Under the pieces are notes generated by a model. The model saw nothing but the letters and a program-made list of their open reading frames with translations, did no database searches and was not told where the DNA came from. Of a stretch of DNA of 64,000 nt, positions 1 to 11,189 are shown in pieces (the stretch's first letter is position 1; each line of letters opens with the position of its first letter). The DNA is from Lithospermum erythrorhizon (Eukaryota > Streptophyta > Magnoliopsida > Boraginales > Boraginaceae): contig JADFUC010000115.1 in the NCBI GenBank assembly GCA_019722365.1, positions 42,107-106,106 on the forward strand, given 5' to 3'. The position numbers were made by a program, and so were the translations under genes.

Positions 1-739
1 ATCAGGATCACATTTTTGGATGAAACGAATTGTATTTTAAACCGAGTCGCCCATCGGCTCAGCGACACTGTGTTCCGGATTTTAACACGATTCTCACCGT
101 ATGGCCGACTGGGCGGAAATGTTACAAATACAAGGCATCTGCCAAGATGCAATGGTGAATAATACCTCAACAAATATAATTTTTATCTTCTTTGAAGTTT
201 CATATGTAATAATTATTGTTGCTCAGGTTATAAAAACAAGCTGAAGCTCATATCAGACTTATATCATATTTTCAGCTTGTTGTATTGTTGGTTAGTTCAC
301 CCGATGGACGAGTTGTATTGTTTTATTTATGATGTTAAATAAGGTCGTTTTTAATCGTTATCCATCATTGGTGACTCTGATTATACAGGTTGATGACGGT
401 CCCAACCTCAAGGGGGCCCACCTCATGGCTTCATAATTTTGGTATCGTGAGCCTAGGTTTATGTTTCATGGTGTCTTGTGTGGTTATGTGCCTAGGCTTC
501 ACAGTGGTGTAAGTGTACCGTCAGTGTGAGTTGTACTATGGTTTGAGTCCATTTCTTCCGAATCCGCTGGATCGGCTGAAAAGAGGACGCTTTACTAAGA
601 TTTCGTTGACTCAGATGGTGGCCTTGCAGCATTTAAGACTACCTTGATTTTGTGTTCTTGTGAGGTTACTTGATTGAGATGTACTATACTATGAGATGTG
701 TGAACCGATTATGTTAATGTGACGACGCTGAATTATATA
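1..739. other. Unassigned repeat-like DNA, no gene seen
   Basis: No coding frame can be supported. A forward-strand string TTGGTATCGTGAGCC at 439-453 resembles the initiator-tRNA-Met primer-binding site of copia elements, so 1-438 could be the end of a truncated LTR. No matching LTR partner and no gag follow it, so this stays open. Confidence 0.3.
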
Positions 740-2122
740 TATATGGTACTTCAAGACAAGATCTTCTTCATTTCTTCCTTAGACTCAAGTGATCCTTTTC
801 AATATTAAGTGTTTTGCCCATCATCTAGAGTACTTAAAGGGTTTGCCTTTATCCATGTTAAACCTTTTTAATTCTTTCTCGTAATATGATTGCGTACCAA
901 ATACCATTTTTAGTGTAATTAATCAGAAACTGGGCTGCCAGTAACTTGGCCTTCCCCGCATCTTTCTCATTTCAAATTCTTTCTTAAGTAATTCATCAGT
1001 TTCTTTTGATTTCTTTATTAGTTCCAATAATATTTAGATCATCAACATAGACAAGAATGATTACAAAACCGTATATTGTTTTCTTTTTATAAAACACAAG
1101 TACAAATAGGATTTGTCAATTTAGCCTCCCTTAAGTAAATATTCACTTACTTATTATACCACATTCGTCCGGATCGCTTTTTAACCCATAAAGTGATCTT
1201 TGCAACCTAATTGCATACATTTCTCGGTTTAGATGTTTCAATCATTTTAAATCCTTCCGAATTTTCATGTATATATCAATTACTTCAAGTGATTCATATA
1301 AATAGGTCAGAATAACATCCATAAGATTTATTATCAAGATTATTACATACATCGACAAACCTATTAAATAACGAAAAGTTAATGCAAGGCCCATAATGTG
1401 AGAATAAGTTACCTCATAATCAATTTCCGGTCTTTGAGAAAAACTCAGTAACAAGACGAGCCTTGTATCTTACAATCTCGCTTTTTCTCATTTCGCTTTT
1501 CACAAATACTTGGTAAACCAATGTTTCATACATTCAGAATAGTCACAATAGGGCCCAAATACTTTTCTGATTTTTAAGAGATTTCACCCGCATCTATTGC
1601 ATCTTTCCATTTTGGCCAATCAAGCTTCCACCTTTTGACATTCAACCACGCATCCGGGGTTCGATCATCATTTTCATTCATAATTTCATACGCAACGGAG
1701 AAAATTATTTCATCAATATGCTTATTTTCCCGGTTCCAAAGATTTCAGATAATATAATGATAAAATCTCAGATCATTCTTTATTTCGCCATTATCAATAA
1801 TCTCATTTTTAACATTCAGGCTTCTTCAAGAGAACTTCTTTTTCTTATCCCTGGGCTTATCATTATCATTTAGTGTCTTATCAAAATCACTTTCATTCGT
1901 GATCAATCTTTTTCTCGACCCTTTTTCGGTGATTTTTATCCTTAGAACTCCACAAAGCCGGCCACGCTCAGCGTGCCTCGATGTGTGTGTACTTGCTACA
2001 TCATTTTGCTCGAATTTCATCACGGTAGCGAGTATTAATGGGTCGTGTACACGTGACTTTGTCACTCTTTTCATATCCATAAATGAATCAAGTAATTGAT
2101 TTTCTAAGCCTTGTAAGTGCAC
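740..2122 (-). pseudogene. Copia reverse transcriptase remnant
   Basis: Reading down the minus strand, recognisable blocks come in the normal RT order. They are a basic linker rich in K/R (1826-2122), a WPKWKDAID-like string near 1620, RYKARLV near 1475, and LMDVILTYLYESLE near 1290 in the open piece 1242-1454. Then come LQRSLYGLK-like sequence near 1190, the catalytic VYVDD with DLNIIGT at about 1025-1065, and RFNMDKANPLST near 850. The catalytic YVDD box survives, but stops and frameshifts separate the blocks, so no active enzyme is encoded. It would have copied retrotransposon RNA into cDNA inside virus-like particles. Confidence 0.85.
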
Positions 2123-3552
2123 AATTTTCTTTTACATTTTCTTCCCATGATTTATTATACGGGTCCGATATAGTAAAAGCATGGCACATACCACGTTATG
2201 TAATTTTCCTGGATCAAGCTTTTCTCCCTCTGTATGAGGAAAACCTGCCTCCGTCAAAATGACAATCAGAACCTTGCTCGAAAAACATCAATTGCTAGTG
2301 TTCAAGATATCTAATAATAGAGGGTGACTCATACCCTACATATACGCCTCAACCTCCTGAGGTCCCATCTTGTTCTTTGTATGAGCTATCGTACATAAAC
2401 CCGCACAAACTAAAAATCTTGGGATGGAAATATCCTATTCTTGACCAATTGCAGTCGATATGGAGTATGTTTATGATTAGCGAGTATGTTTATGATTAGC
2501 ACTTGTCTTAAACGCATTAATGATGCGCAAAGATGTAAAATTGCATGACCTCATATAGTAATCGGTAATTTTGTTCTCATTATCAACGGTCTAGCAATAT
2601 ATCAAGACGCTAACAATGATTCGCTAAACCATTTTGTGTATGCACATGAGGAATAGATGTTCAACAAGAATTCCAATTCGACATGCACAATTATTAAACG
2701 ATTCGATGTAAATTCACCAAAGATTGCCAAGTCTAACTTTCTTTATAGTATAATCGTGGAAATTGTGCTCTAATTTGATTATTTGGAGCGTTAAATTCGC
2801 AAATGTCATATCTCGACTTGACAATAAACAAACATGTACTATCTACTAAATGCATCAATTAATACTCAGTAAGCAATATACCAAATGGTCCATGGTGGAC
2901 GGATAGGTTCATTATTATATCACTCAATTTTTTCAAGAAACGCAGCGATTCCGTGTGAATTTTGTACGGCGATGCCTAGTTATTAATTTTCCTTAGAGAA
3001 CAAGCTTAACATGTTCTCGTTATTAATCTTTAAACCTTTCAAGGGATGACCATGTGTACTTTCTTTCAATTATTTTCTCATCATCAGGAGCCGGATGACC
3101 TAAACGATCATTGGCCAAGAATACATTGGGATCTTCTTTATTACTAAGTTACATTCAATTTCTGCTAATATAAGTGTAACGTAATCCGTATGTAATTTAG
3201 GTAGTTTCTCTTCAATATTTTCTTTATGTCCCAAACACTAGCAAGAATACGTATGTATTTCATATTACCTTCGCTTATTGTTTCAAAGATCATACCTCGA
3301 CGATATATGTCATTAAAACTTAATAAGTTTCTTTTGACTTTGAGAATACAAAGCGTCATTAATGACAAATTTTGTTCCATCCGTAATATGAACATGGCAT
3401 TACCGATCCTTCAATCAAGTCCGGCAGGACTAAATTGTATTAATTACCGGCTTGGTAGGATTGGAGGTCAAGAAATATGTCTTCTTCTCGGTGATCACAG
3501 GGCTGCTCTAATCGTTCGGGATTTAAATGTCTCCAACAGTTTTCCATGTTAA
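2123..3552 (-). pseudogene. Copia protease/pre-integrase and integrase remnant
   Basis: The open piece at 3165-3395 carries LPNGT-like and RNLLSFNDI strings typical of the segment between protease and integrase in copia polyproteins. Further along, an integrase-like HHGPFG string lies near 2890, and a late-integrase MGPQ/SHPLLLDI match lies near 2310-2370. The His-Cys zinc-binding region and the catalytic D-D-E residues could not be assembled because of frame changes. The role would be processing and insertion of element cDNA. Confidence 0.65.
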
Positions 3553-4063
3553 GCCTCTTTGAAACATGTAATGATATAAGGCTTAAGAGAGTAAATCAAC
3601 ACAACACACAATCAACATTATTATTTCATAGATATAAAGCAAACATTACATACTAAAGTCACACATAATACAGACATATGAAGATTATTCATCACACATT
3701 ATTCAAACATAAAGTAATTCATCATATCAAATTTTCTTTAATCTAAGTTCATTTCATTTTTTCCATCATCGAAGTCTGCGGCCTCAAGATATACAGAGTC
3801 ATCCTCAGGTTCATGTTCATTAAAGTTGACTTCCTTTTCTTTTCCCTTTCCTTTTTCTTCTACAGATGCTTTATATCTTTTACAAAGATGTTCGCTCTAC
3901 ACGCCTCTAGACCAACGACATTTCTTTCCGAGACTGTAACACAAATTGTCATTATTTTTCAATGAACCTTTCTGGATTTTTCTTACCCTTTCTTGTCGAT
4001 TGGGTACTTCGGTAGTTCACTATAATTCACAAAACCACGCCCACGAATTTAATTCACCTAAAA

Positions 4064-4714
4064 TTACCACTCCACTGACCTCACGGCCTCGGGACCTCCG
4101 AATCGATCATAACTAGCATGACCCTTAAAGTCGCTGCATTTACTGAAATGCCATTGTCCCAAGGCGAATTGATGGTTTTTCAAGAAGACTTCATTATTCT
4201 TTCTCGCCATCAAAAGTACGCACCAATTCTGAATATTTTTATATTCCCTCATTCTATATTGTTCTTGCAACAATATTTGTGATGCATGAAACGTTGAAAA
4301 TGTTTTTTCTAATTTTTCCCCTTCGGTTACAATTTTACCACAATATTCTAATTGTGATACAATTTTAAATAAGGCGTAGTCAGAATCAACACTTTTTAAA
4401 GTCTCGAACCCCGCTTGCTCCATTCATCGATCGGGCCGCAGTAAAAGAACTTCCCTTGGGTATCCAAATCTTTCTTTGAGTTCTTCCCATAAGAACTTAG
4501 GATCCTCTACATTCAGATATTCCACTGTAGAGCATCGCACATCCATCATTAGTCTTACGGCTTTAGATTTTTTCATGTAAAGTTCTTTCTTCTCGCTTTT
4601 TTCTTTCTCTTTTCCAATCATTTCTGATGTTTGTGCATTATCTATTCCAAGTAGAATTTTTTCAAGCCCCTTACATCCGAGATATCTTATAACTTTGCTT
4701 TTGTCCAAAAACAT
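4064..4714 (-). pseudogene. Copia gag polyprotein (UBN2 type), split by one in-frame stop
   Basis: Two abutting open pieces share one frame: 4424-4714 (96 residues) and 4064-4423 (119 residues). A single TGA at 4424-4426 separates them. Together they match the plant copia gag UBN2 domain: FLWEELKERFGYPREV before the stop, then FETLKSVDSDYALFKIVSQL and EKTFSTFHASQILLQEQYR after it. At the stop the family usually has Trp, so a TGG to TGA transition would explain the break. The start ATG at 4714 follows an LTR-like leader. Gag would form the cytoplasmic particle packaging element RNA. Confidence 0.8.
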
Positions 4715-4734
4715 TTAGTTGTCTCCCTTTCTGA

Positions 4735-5165
4735 GGTTTGTGAGGAGCCGGTTGAGCTTATAGTTGACATCATCTAATAGTGTGCTAGCTATTGGCAGAG
4801 ACGACGGTCGATAACGGTTATAAAATCGGATATCAAATGGCTCAGACTAACACATAAAGTACTCAAATGATATATATGTTCTTTCTTATGAAATTTTTTT
4901 GGCGTGTTTATTATGTAAGAACGAGGGGTATTTATACTACAAAATTACCCCCTTAATACTATTCAAATAATTATTATTTATTTTACATTGATATTTCAAC
5001 ATTTGTGGGCTAAGTTTATTAGCTCACTTTTACAAATGCATTGAAAATATACAATGAAAAGTATTAAAAATCTCGAAAAAGATTATAATAATGTTCTGTT
5101 TGTTTTAAAATTTAATTGTAAAAACATATTGTAATGCAAAGAAGAATTTTTATTATCTATTATAA
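4735..5165 (-). promoter_or_regulatory. LTR-like promoter region of the minus-strand copia element
   Basis: This lies just upstream of the gag start on the minus strand. It contains a TATA box (minus strand GTATAAATA at 4928-4936) followed by a typical transcription-start context (CTCGTTCTTACATAATAAAC). The other LTR was not found, so the outer boundary is inferred. Confidence 0.5.
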
Positions 5166-6010
5166 AGGGTCAAATAAAACCTTAATCAGAGGAGAAAATT
5201 CTCTGCTGTACATGTTTTATCAAATCGAAGAGATCGACCGTCTGCTTACGAGTCCCTAAACGCTTTCATAACGATTTGGTGGAGTTGTCTTTTCTTGCTT
5301 GACTTGACTTGGTCTTGATAGGAGTTTCGTATGATCTCGCTCGACTTGAGCTTGATTTGAGCTTGAGCTGATTTGAGCTCGACTTGATTTGGATTTTGGA
5401 TTTGGTTGGATTCGAGCTCTACGAAATTGGACTTCGATACAGTTTCGAAATGGATATGTCGTGGTCTTGATGGACTCGAGACCGGTCCGATTTGGATATG
5501 GTCCGAGCCGAGGGGCCTTAGTAGCGCATTCTCGTGTCGGCCGCATTGACTGATCTTCGAAGTCTCGAGTTGATCTCCGGCCCATATTGTGACTAATGCA
5601 TTTACCGCAACCTGCTCAGGCATGGGACTTGAGTTTAGTACTCAAGCAGGTACTTCACCTGTGGTAGGACTTAAAGGATGCTCCCTTTAAGTAGATTTGA
5701 GTAGCCGTGCTATCAAGCCAGGATCGAGTAGTCAGGCTACTTATCTTTGGGTGGGACTTCACACTGGTAGGCTACTTGCCTTGGGCTTGAGATTTCGATT
5801 TGGATGTAACTCCCAGCCTAACTCATAAGGGAGCGATATCAAGTAAGTTGTTAAAGCAATGTACGCTTCTTGCTTGTACTATAGCGGCATTAGCAAAATT
5901 TGTTGCTCTGTAGAAGGACTTAGCGAGATTTAGCCTCACTCTCAGCTTATAGTCATACTGTATGACCTTTAGAAGCTTCATTGCCATAGACTTGCGGGAT
6001 TTTGCCTCAC
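5166..6010. repeat. CTTGA-rich dispersed repeat, copy 1
   Basis: The sequence is rich in CTTGACTTGA/GCTTGATTTG steps. It shares long blocks with 60225-61480: TTTATCAAATCGAAGAG, TGACTTGATTTGGTCTTGATAGGAG-type sequence, and the later CAAGTAAGTT..GAAGCAATG..GCTTGCTTGTAC blocks. Open frames on the minus strand are by-products of the short-period repeat. It could be LTR or leader sequence of a retrotransposon; no coding capacity is supported. Confidence 0.6.
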
Positions 6011-7299
6011 TAGGATTTGTTTTAAGTTGCGAAGTACTACACGCCTTCTAGCTTATACTACAAATGGCCTTATCAAATTGTTGTTGCGGTGATTTATCAA
6101 TATGGAAGCGTCGAGTATCCCAACCTTGTTCATTTACACCGATCACTGCATGTGTGCCTTAGCAACAGATTTCGCTTGGACTCCAACCATGTGGACCGAA
6201 TATTTAGTTGTATTTCCTATATCTCGAATCCTCTCGATGAATTAAACTCCGAGGTTTTTCAAAGCGTTCATATAAGATCTATGAATAATCAAAGCGCTTT
6301 TTAAATTTATTCCCCGAATATTCAAGTTTCATTAATAATCACCGCTGCTTGTGTAGTAATCGCCCATTTTTTTGCACCTATTTAGACACTGAGGTATTTT
6401 CCCACCCACTTGTGGTGTTTCTCGATGGCGGTTTAAAAATTTAACTTTAGAAATCTCGCAGGTTTTTCTCCGTATTTTCTCAAGTGTTTTTTGGATGTGA
6501 ACGGGGTGATATTTTCGAAAATAAAGTGGGTATTTATAGGCTTCGGGCTTTGAATACCGCTTTCCGATTGGTTGGTTTGATTTCAGTGTGATCACGATCT
6601 TAACCGTTAAATTTCGAGGCAAAAGATTCCTGACCACCTGGAGATTTGTATAATTTTCTTCCAAGAAATCAAAAAAGGGCGCCTATTTTCTCATGAGGAG
6701 AGAACGCCTGCATCCTTTTCTAGGTCAAATATATTTTCATATTGACCTCGGATCTTTTGAAGCCTTGATTTTGAACCACATAACTTCTAGCCTCTATTTC
6801 AAGCCCGAAACTAAGCTTCAATTTTAGCCCCTTTAGGCCGATTTAACTCCAATAAAATTAGGGATTTTATCATCTAACCCTAAATTTAATGAACTTTTAA
6901 TTATAGCTATTTTTCAAAAAGAAACTCAAGTTAGATGAGGGTTTCACATTAAATTTAGGGCTCGATTGAGAACCCTAACCACGTGTAATTTTTAAATACG
7001 ATTTTAATTAATTTTGACAAGTCATCTTAATCATTTTTATTTAAAATTTAATAAATTTCTTTACTGTCTACACATGTGTTGTTAGATTAACGAAATATAA
7101 CAAAAGAGACACAAAATATAACGAATTTCTTGACTCGTTGAATAGTCGAACGTGAAGCAGGGAAAAGCCGTCTCCGTTGAATTGGCTTTGGATGGAGTAG
7201 TGTTGTTGTTTATTTGGTCAATGAGTGACCAAATAAAAGTGAACGTAATTGACTAATGCTGTTTCTTACCGCGTTTGGATGTTGTACTCATTACTCATT
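6011..7299. other. Intergenic DNA without a supported gene
   Basis: Short open frames exist in both strands but none shows a recognisable domain. The only clear structure is a 13-bp perfect inverted repeat, CCCTAAATTTAAT at 6878-6890 and its complement at 6948-6960. A second pair of matching strings (ATCTAACC / GTTAGAT) overlaps it. Confidence 0.4.
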
Positions 7300-7488
7300 A
7301 GTAGTACCGTATTTGTCATTTTTCTAGATGTAGGAGGTAATTGTGGGATGCGTTTTAATTGATTATTGTTCTTCATAAATCAATTTATACAAAGGCCGTT
7401 TGGGGAAGAATCAAAGCCATACCTACATGTATAAGACCCGATATGCCACAATAACCTACCAGTTCTTTTACCTGTTGAGCTATGCCCC
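7300..7488 (-). repeat. tRNA-derived SINE remnant
   Basis: On the minus strand a tRNA-like head is present. It has an A box TAGCTCAACAGG (7471-7482) that fits TRGYNNARNNGG, then about 53 bases later a B-box-like GCTTTGATTCT (7407-7417) that matches most of GGTTCGANTCC. No cloverleaf can be drawn, so this is a SINE rather than a functional tRNA gene. The 3' end is not defined. Confidence 0.5.
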
Positions 7489-7507
7489 AAGAGCAACTAT
7501 TATACTA

Positions 7508-7647
7508 CTCCCTCCATCTCTAAAAGATTGTCATATTTTAATTTTAATGAATTGACTCTTTTTAATTTTGAATGCAAATAACTTTTAATGTGTTATCTAT
7601 TTGTTTGAAAAAAATATATCAATACGTAGCATTTTCAACATACTTAC
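7508..7647. mobile_element. Truncated Stowaway-like MITE end
   Basis: It begins after TA with CTCCCTCCATCTCTAAAAG, a Stowaway (Tc1/mariner-type) terminal repeat. No matching right terminus is seen before the next MITE starts at 7650. About 130 bases resemble 8929-9060 in intron 1 of LEA-like gene 1. Confidence 0.5.
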
Positions 7648-7649
7648 TA

Positions 7650-7909
7650 CTCCCTCGCTCTCTTACTGCTTTTTCTGTGATAATTTTTTTTGTTTCCAAA
7701 TTAATTATCTTTCTAGTATAGAAAATCAGAATTCCACATTTTCAATGCATTTCTTTGGTTTACTTTTTCTTATTAAATTATCAACCAACCAATGATATAG
7801 TTTCAATTAATTATCATTCTACATTTTCAATGTACTTTTTGACTATTTTTTCATTTCCTTAATCTATGTGTAAATGGCTAGAAAGATAACTAAAAAGGAA
7901 TAGAGGGAG
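7650..7909. mobile_element. Stowaway-like MITE (260 bp)
   Basis: The left end is CTCCCTCGCTCTCTTACTG and the right end is the complement of CTCCCTCTATTCCTTTTTAG. Each end is flanked by TA (7648-7649 and 7910-7911), the Stowaway target duplication. It is AT-rich and non-coding. Confidence 0.6.
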
Positions 7910-8257
7910 TATTAACTTGATAATTTTGATTCAAATAAAAGTTTGGTATGTCAATCAAGAACGAAAGTTTTGTTAATTCAATTACGTAGAAAAACAACGC
8001 GACAACGGATTTAGTATTATATTTAATGTTGTTACCGATCTGGATAAACCAGTATCTAGCTGAGAATCGGATTGGTTTATTTGACCGATAATTCGCTAAG
8101 TTATTTTAAATTAAATCAAATTTATTATATCAATGATTTATCACAAGATATTGTGTCACTGATCACTACCAAAGGTTTTTTGTCAAAATAAAAATAAAAA
8201 TATATATTACTCCGTAATATGCTACTACTTGATTCACTCCGAATGGCTTCCTGAACT
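7910..8257. other. AT-rich intergenic DNA downstream of LEA-like gene 1
   Basis: No gene is seen. An ACTCCGTAAT string at about 8210 resembles a degraded Stowaway terminus. Confidence 0.35.
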
Positions 8258-8263
8258 TTTATT
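8258..8263 (-). terminator. Candidate polyadenylation signal of LEA-like gene 1
   Basis: AATAAA on the minus strand, about 93 bases past the stop codon at 8356-8358. An exact match of this short motif is common in AT-rich DNA, so support comes mainly from position. Confidence 0.35.
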
Positions 8264-8355
8264 GTTTCCTAAGAAATTAAAAAGAAAAAACCTCTATTAA
8301 TGGAGGTAACTATCCTGGTCCTCCTCCTGACTTCTAGCTAGGATGCATATATACC

Positions 8356-9889
8356 TCATGGCGAGATGTAGTTACTTGCTTCATGGCCCTTCTTAGCAGC
8401 ATACTCTCTTGTGTCTAAAAAGTAAAACCATAACAGATCAGATTCACAATTTCATATTAGCTAATATTAAATTTTAATGTTATGATAAGAATTAGTTAAA
8501 TACATACTCCTCCAAATTCATTATAATCGATGTTATTGTTTTTTTAATTGAATAACTAATAAAACATCATTTATCATCAAAACATGTTCACAAATAAAAA
8601 ATGTCAATTAAAATCGATTTGGTGGAGAGATTTCTTCCCACTAACCTTTTGTAGCATCCTTCGTCTTATCTGACACCGTATGAGCTGCATCTTTTACATC
8701 CTCCCGGTGCCTAAACATATTGTTAAAATATCACTATAGAATTATTTGAATAACTTGGTTTTCATTACCAACAAACTTAAATTTAAGTATCTTTATTTTA
8801 CTAAGTGGAGTGTATTTGTTAGTAAGTAGTAATAATCACATTTTATTGTAATACATAATTATTCATTCCATTGGCAAATCCGAATCCCACCCTCATGCCT
8901 ACGTGTAATATTAGCCCAATGCAGTTTATTTTTTCCCCTATCCCTAAAGATGTTCATTTTTTAATTTTGATGAGTTCACTTTTTAGACTTGAACTAAAAT
9001 ATTTCTCAATATGTCGTATAATTATTTGTAAAAAAATACATATTATTTTCACTCTACTTTACTATTAATATTATACTTTTGATTCAAATCAAAGTTATCT
9101 GACTCTATTAAGACATCAAAGTTTTTTAATTTTGATTATTGAAGAAGAAAATTGGTCGATATTTTAGGGATGAAGAGACTAGAGAGCGGCTACGGTTCAT
9201 TAATGATACGGTTCATAATTTTCATTAATCTTTATATGTACCCAATTTCAGTGTAAAAATGATACACATTAATAATAAAATGTGCATTCTAAGATGGTAC
9301 AATTTGAAAATTTCAAAAAAAAAGTTTATCGAAATTATTATATGCACCTATAATTAATACGTGTATCAAAATTCGTTGAACAAATTAATACATGTTACTT
9401 AAAAGGTAAAAATAATCTTATATATTTGATTTTGTTTTTTGAGGAAATCGTACGTACTGCCTAAAATATATCAAAAGAAGAAGAAAAAAAATTATAAAAT
9501 GATAATTTTCATTTTTTATTATTAATGAACAAAAAGTTTAATGAACCGTAGCTTTCGACATTAAAAAGTGTTCAATTCCAAATTCATTAATTTCGACAAC
9601 AAAATCAAACTTGACAAAAAAAAAAATTGAAATCGAGTTGGATAATATATTGTAAATTTATTTCCCTAAACAAAGAATATAACAATAATAGTGATGAGAG
9701 GACTTAAAAGACTCACTCATAGTACTTATCTTTGGTCCAATCCTTAGCATCATCATATTTAACTTCTGCTTTATCTTTCACGTTTTCCGCTTTCTCCTTC
9801 GCTTCGTCCCAACCCCAATCCCAACCCCAACCCACAGTCAACATCGTTGCTAGCAATAGCACAACAAGCAACACATTTATCTTTGCCAT
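8356..9889 (-). CDS. LEA-like gene 1, small secreted LEA_4-type protein (three exons, 98 aa)
   Basis: Exons are 9717-9889, 8646-8710 and 8356-8414. Donors GTGAGT and GTTAGT and acceptors TTTAG and TTTTTAG give an uninterrupted 98-residue frame with phase 2 and phase 1 introns. The ATG at 9889 opens MAKINVLLVVLLLATMLTVG, a signal peptide, followed by WGWDWGWDEAKEKAENVKDK. The rest is Lys/Asp/Glu/Ala-rich with TVSDKTKDATKD-type 11-mers as in group 3 LEA (LEA_4) proteins, which protect membranes and proteins during desiccation. A signal peptide suggests the secretory route. It is the paralogue of the gene at 34223-36195, with the same orientation, phases and conserved flanks. The C-terminus is shorter than in the paralogue because 27 bp around the stop are missing. 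Stress protection is inferred from family resemblance only. Confidence 0.75.
8929..9178. mobile_element. Degenerate Stowaway-like MITE in intron 1 of LEA-like gene 1
   Basis: CCCTATCCCTAAAGATGTTCAT near 8935 and the complement of CTTCATCCCTAAAATATCG near 9170 form imperfect inverted ends. The body resembles the fragment at 7508-7647. Boundaries are approximate. Confidence 0.4.
9189..9552. mobile_element. MITE with 15-bp perfect terminal inverted repeats, in intron 1
   Basis: GCTACGGTTCATTAA at 9189-9203 is matched by its exact complement at 9538-9552, enclosing 364 AT-rich bases. No clear target duplication is visible, so the superfamily is undetermined. No equivalent was seen in intron 1 of the paralogue at 35144-35974, which suggests insertion after the gene duplication. 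Confidence 0.6.
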
Positions 9890-9993
9890 CTTTTACTCCG
9901 TATTTCTTAGTAGTAATTTTTATTCTGTTTCTAGAAATGATCAAAATTCAATACATGTGAAGTAGTTTAATTACTATTCTAGATATTGTTTGG

Positions 9994-10008
9994 AGTAGTA
10001 TATATAAT
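9994..10008 (-). promoter_or_regulatory. TATA box of LEA-like gene 1
   Basis: The minus strand reads TTATATATACTACTC about 110 bases upstream of the ATG. The paralogue has CTATATATACTC at a matching distance, and the sequence between TATA and ATG is strongly conserved in both. Confidence 0.6.
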
Positions 10009-10255
10009 AATATAATAATAATAATAATGTGACCATGATTGTTCATTTCGAATGTCACGCCGCCTAAGTAGGGATGACAATATTATTGAAGACCATATGT
10101 TATGGGGGGCAACAACGGAAGACCATTTTTGTTGGATGTCTTAGATTATCATGTGATCGATGTCTTCCGCGTGTGCGGGGTTTGTGCTTTTGCTCTACAT
10201 CACACAATGCTAATCATTCATTTGTGTTATATACTTATTTACTTAAATACATCAT

Positions 10256-11189
10256 CCATTTTAATAAGATTTCATTGATACTATCAGGAGCGAATTTAGA
10301 CCTTTTAAAATGGATACTCAAAATATAACTAAATATTTTCTATGGGACAATGCAATAAAAATTCTTGTAGCGGAATCATTAAAATGCAATATAAATTCTT
10401 GTAACGGAATCATTAAAATGCAATAAAAATTCTTATAACGGAATCATTAGTTTTATATATGTGAGATAAAAGGAATTTCTATTTAACAAATAAGAAAAAT
10501 AATGTAAAGGGATGTCAAAAATATCTACTACTTTATTTTTTAAAAATGAAAAGTATAAATGGTAAAAGACATACATCGATCATCAGTCATGTTTTAGTAT
10601 GGATCCTTTCAATCACGAGTTAAATGGTCTCAATCACTCACTATTGAATGGGTACTTTCGTTAATTATACAAAAACTTATGTTAAGTGTGTCGTTAAAAA
10701 TGTCATGTGCATGTCATGTGACTAGTTTCACAACTATAAAAATTAAAACAAAATAGAGAGGGTCCATGCTAAAACCTGAGTGATCATTCCTACCTTTTAC
10801 CCTAATAAAACTATATTTTTCAAAAATTTAAGGGATGACAATCCTATCGGGGACTATACTGCAATATTGTACCACTTCGGGAACTAAGGTACAACAGTGC
10901 AACTAGATGGAACTAAACTAGAACTCGAACCTACTATCTGAGACCAAATTGACAATTACCTCAATGCCATCCAACGAGTTTGAATGTTAACAAATATATA
11001 ATTTAGGGTTTGGGAAATTTGGTGAAACTTTGAACTGGTCAAGCAGTTAAACAATTTAATTTTATCGTTGTAATAATAAAGAAAATAAATCAATACTTTG
11101 TGTGTAAAAACACCAAATCTTTGTATCTGTAAGAAGTTTTGATGTCAAAAAAACTTTGTAAATAGACATTTAAAAAATAATAATGACAC
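10256..11189. other. Intergenic DNA with a 34-bp tandem repeat
   Basis: No gene is supported. Apart from the tandem repeat at 10350-10450 the stretch is AT-rich with no recognised domain. Confidence 0.4.
10350..10450. repeat. 34-bp tandem repeat, three copies
   Basis: Units begin with ATGCAATAAAAATTCTTGTA at 10350, 10384 and 10418. They differ at only a few positions (for example GTAGCGG / GTAACGG / ATAACGG). The array is non-coding and lies upstream of LEA-like gene 1. Confidence 0.85.

Larger units (their letters stand above)
740..5165 (-). mobile_element. Decayed Ty1/copia retrotransposon (5' LTR, gag, pol; 3' end missing)
   Basis: On the minus strand the order is LTR with TATA box, gag, protease/pre-integrase region, integrase and reverse transcriptase, which is copia order. 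Peptide matches appear in several frames: a UBN2-type gag at 4064-4714, the pre-integrase string RNLLSF near 3330, an integrase string near 2900, and RT blocks from 2120 down to 740. The RT ends abruptly near 740, in the region corresponding to the RT/RNase H junction. No RNase H or 3' LTR is visible, so the element is truncated. Copia identity is firm; the exact lineage is not determined. Confidence 0.85.

Noticed and set aside
439..453. PBS-like TTGGTATCGTGAGCC suggesting a forward copia element at the left edge
   Set aside because: No gag or pol follows it on the plus strand and no LTR partner was found; kept only as a remark on 1-739.
5246..5623. Overlapping 125- and 109-residue minus-strand open frames
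   Set aside because: They arise from the CTTGA-type short-period repeat, which stays open in several frames. The similar frame at 60801-61169 is from the same repeat family.
7430..7495. Possible functional tRNA gene
   Set aside because: A-box and B-box-like strings exist but acceptor and anticodon stems do not pair, so a SINE remnant fits better.
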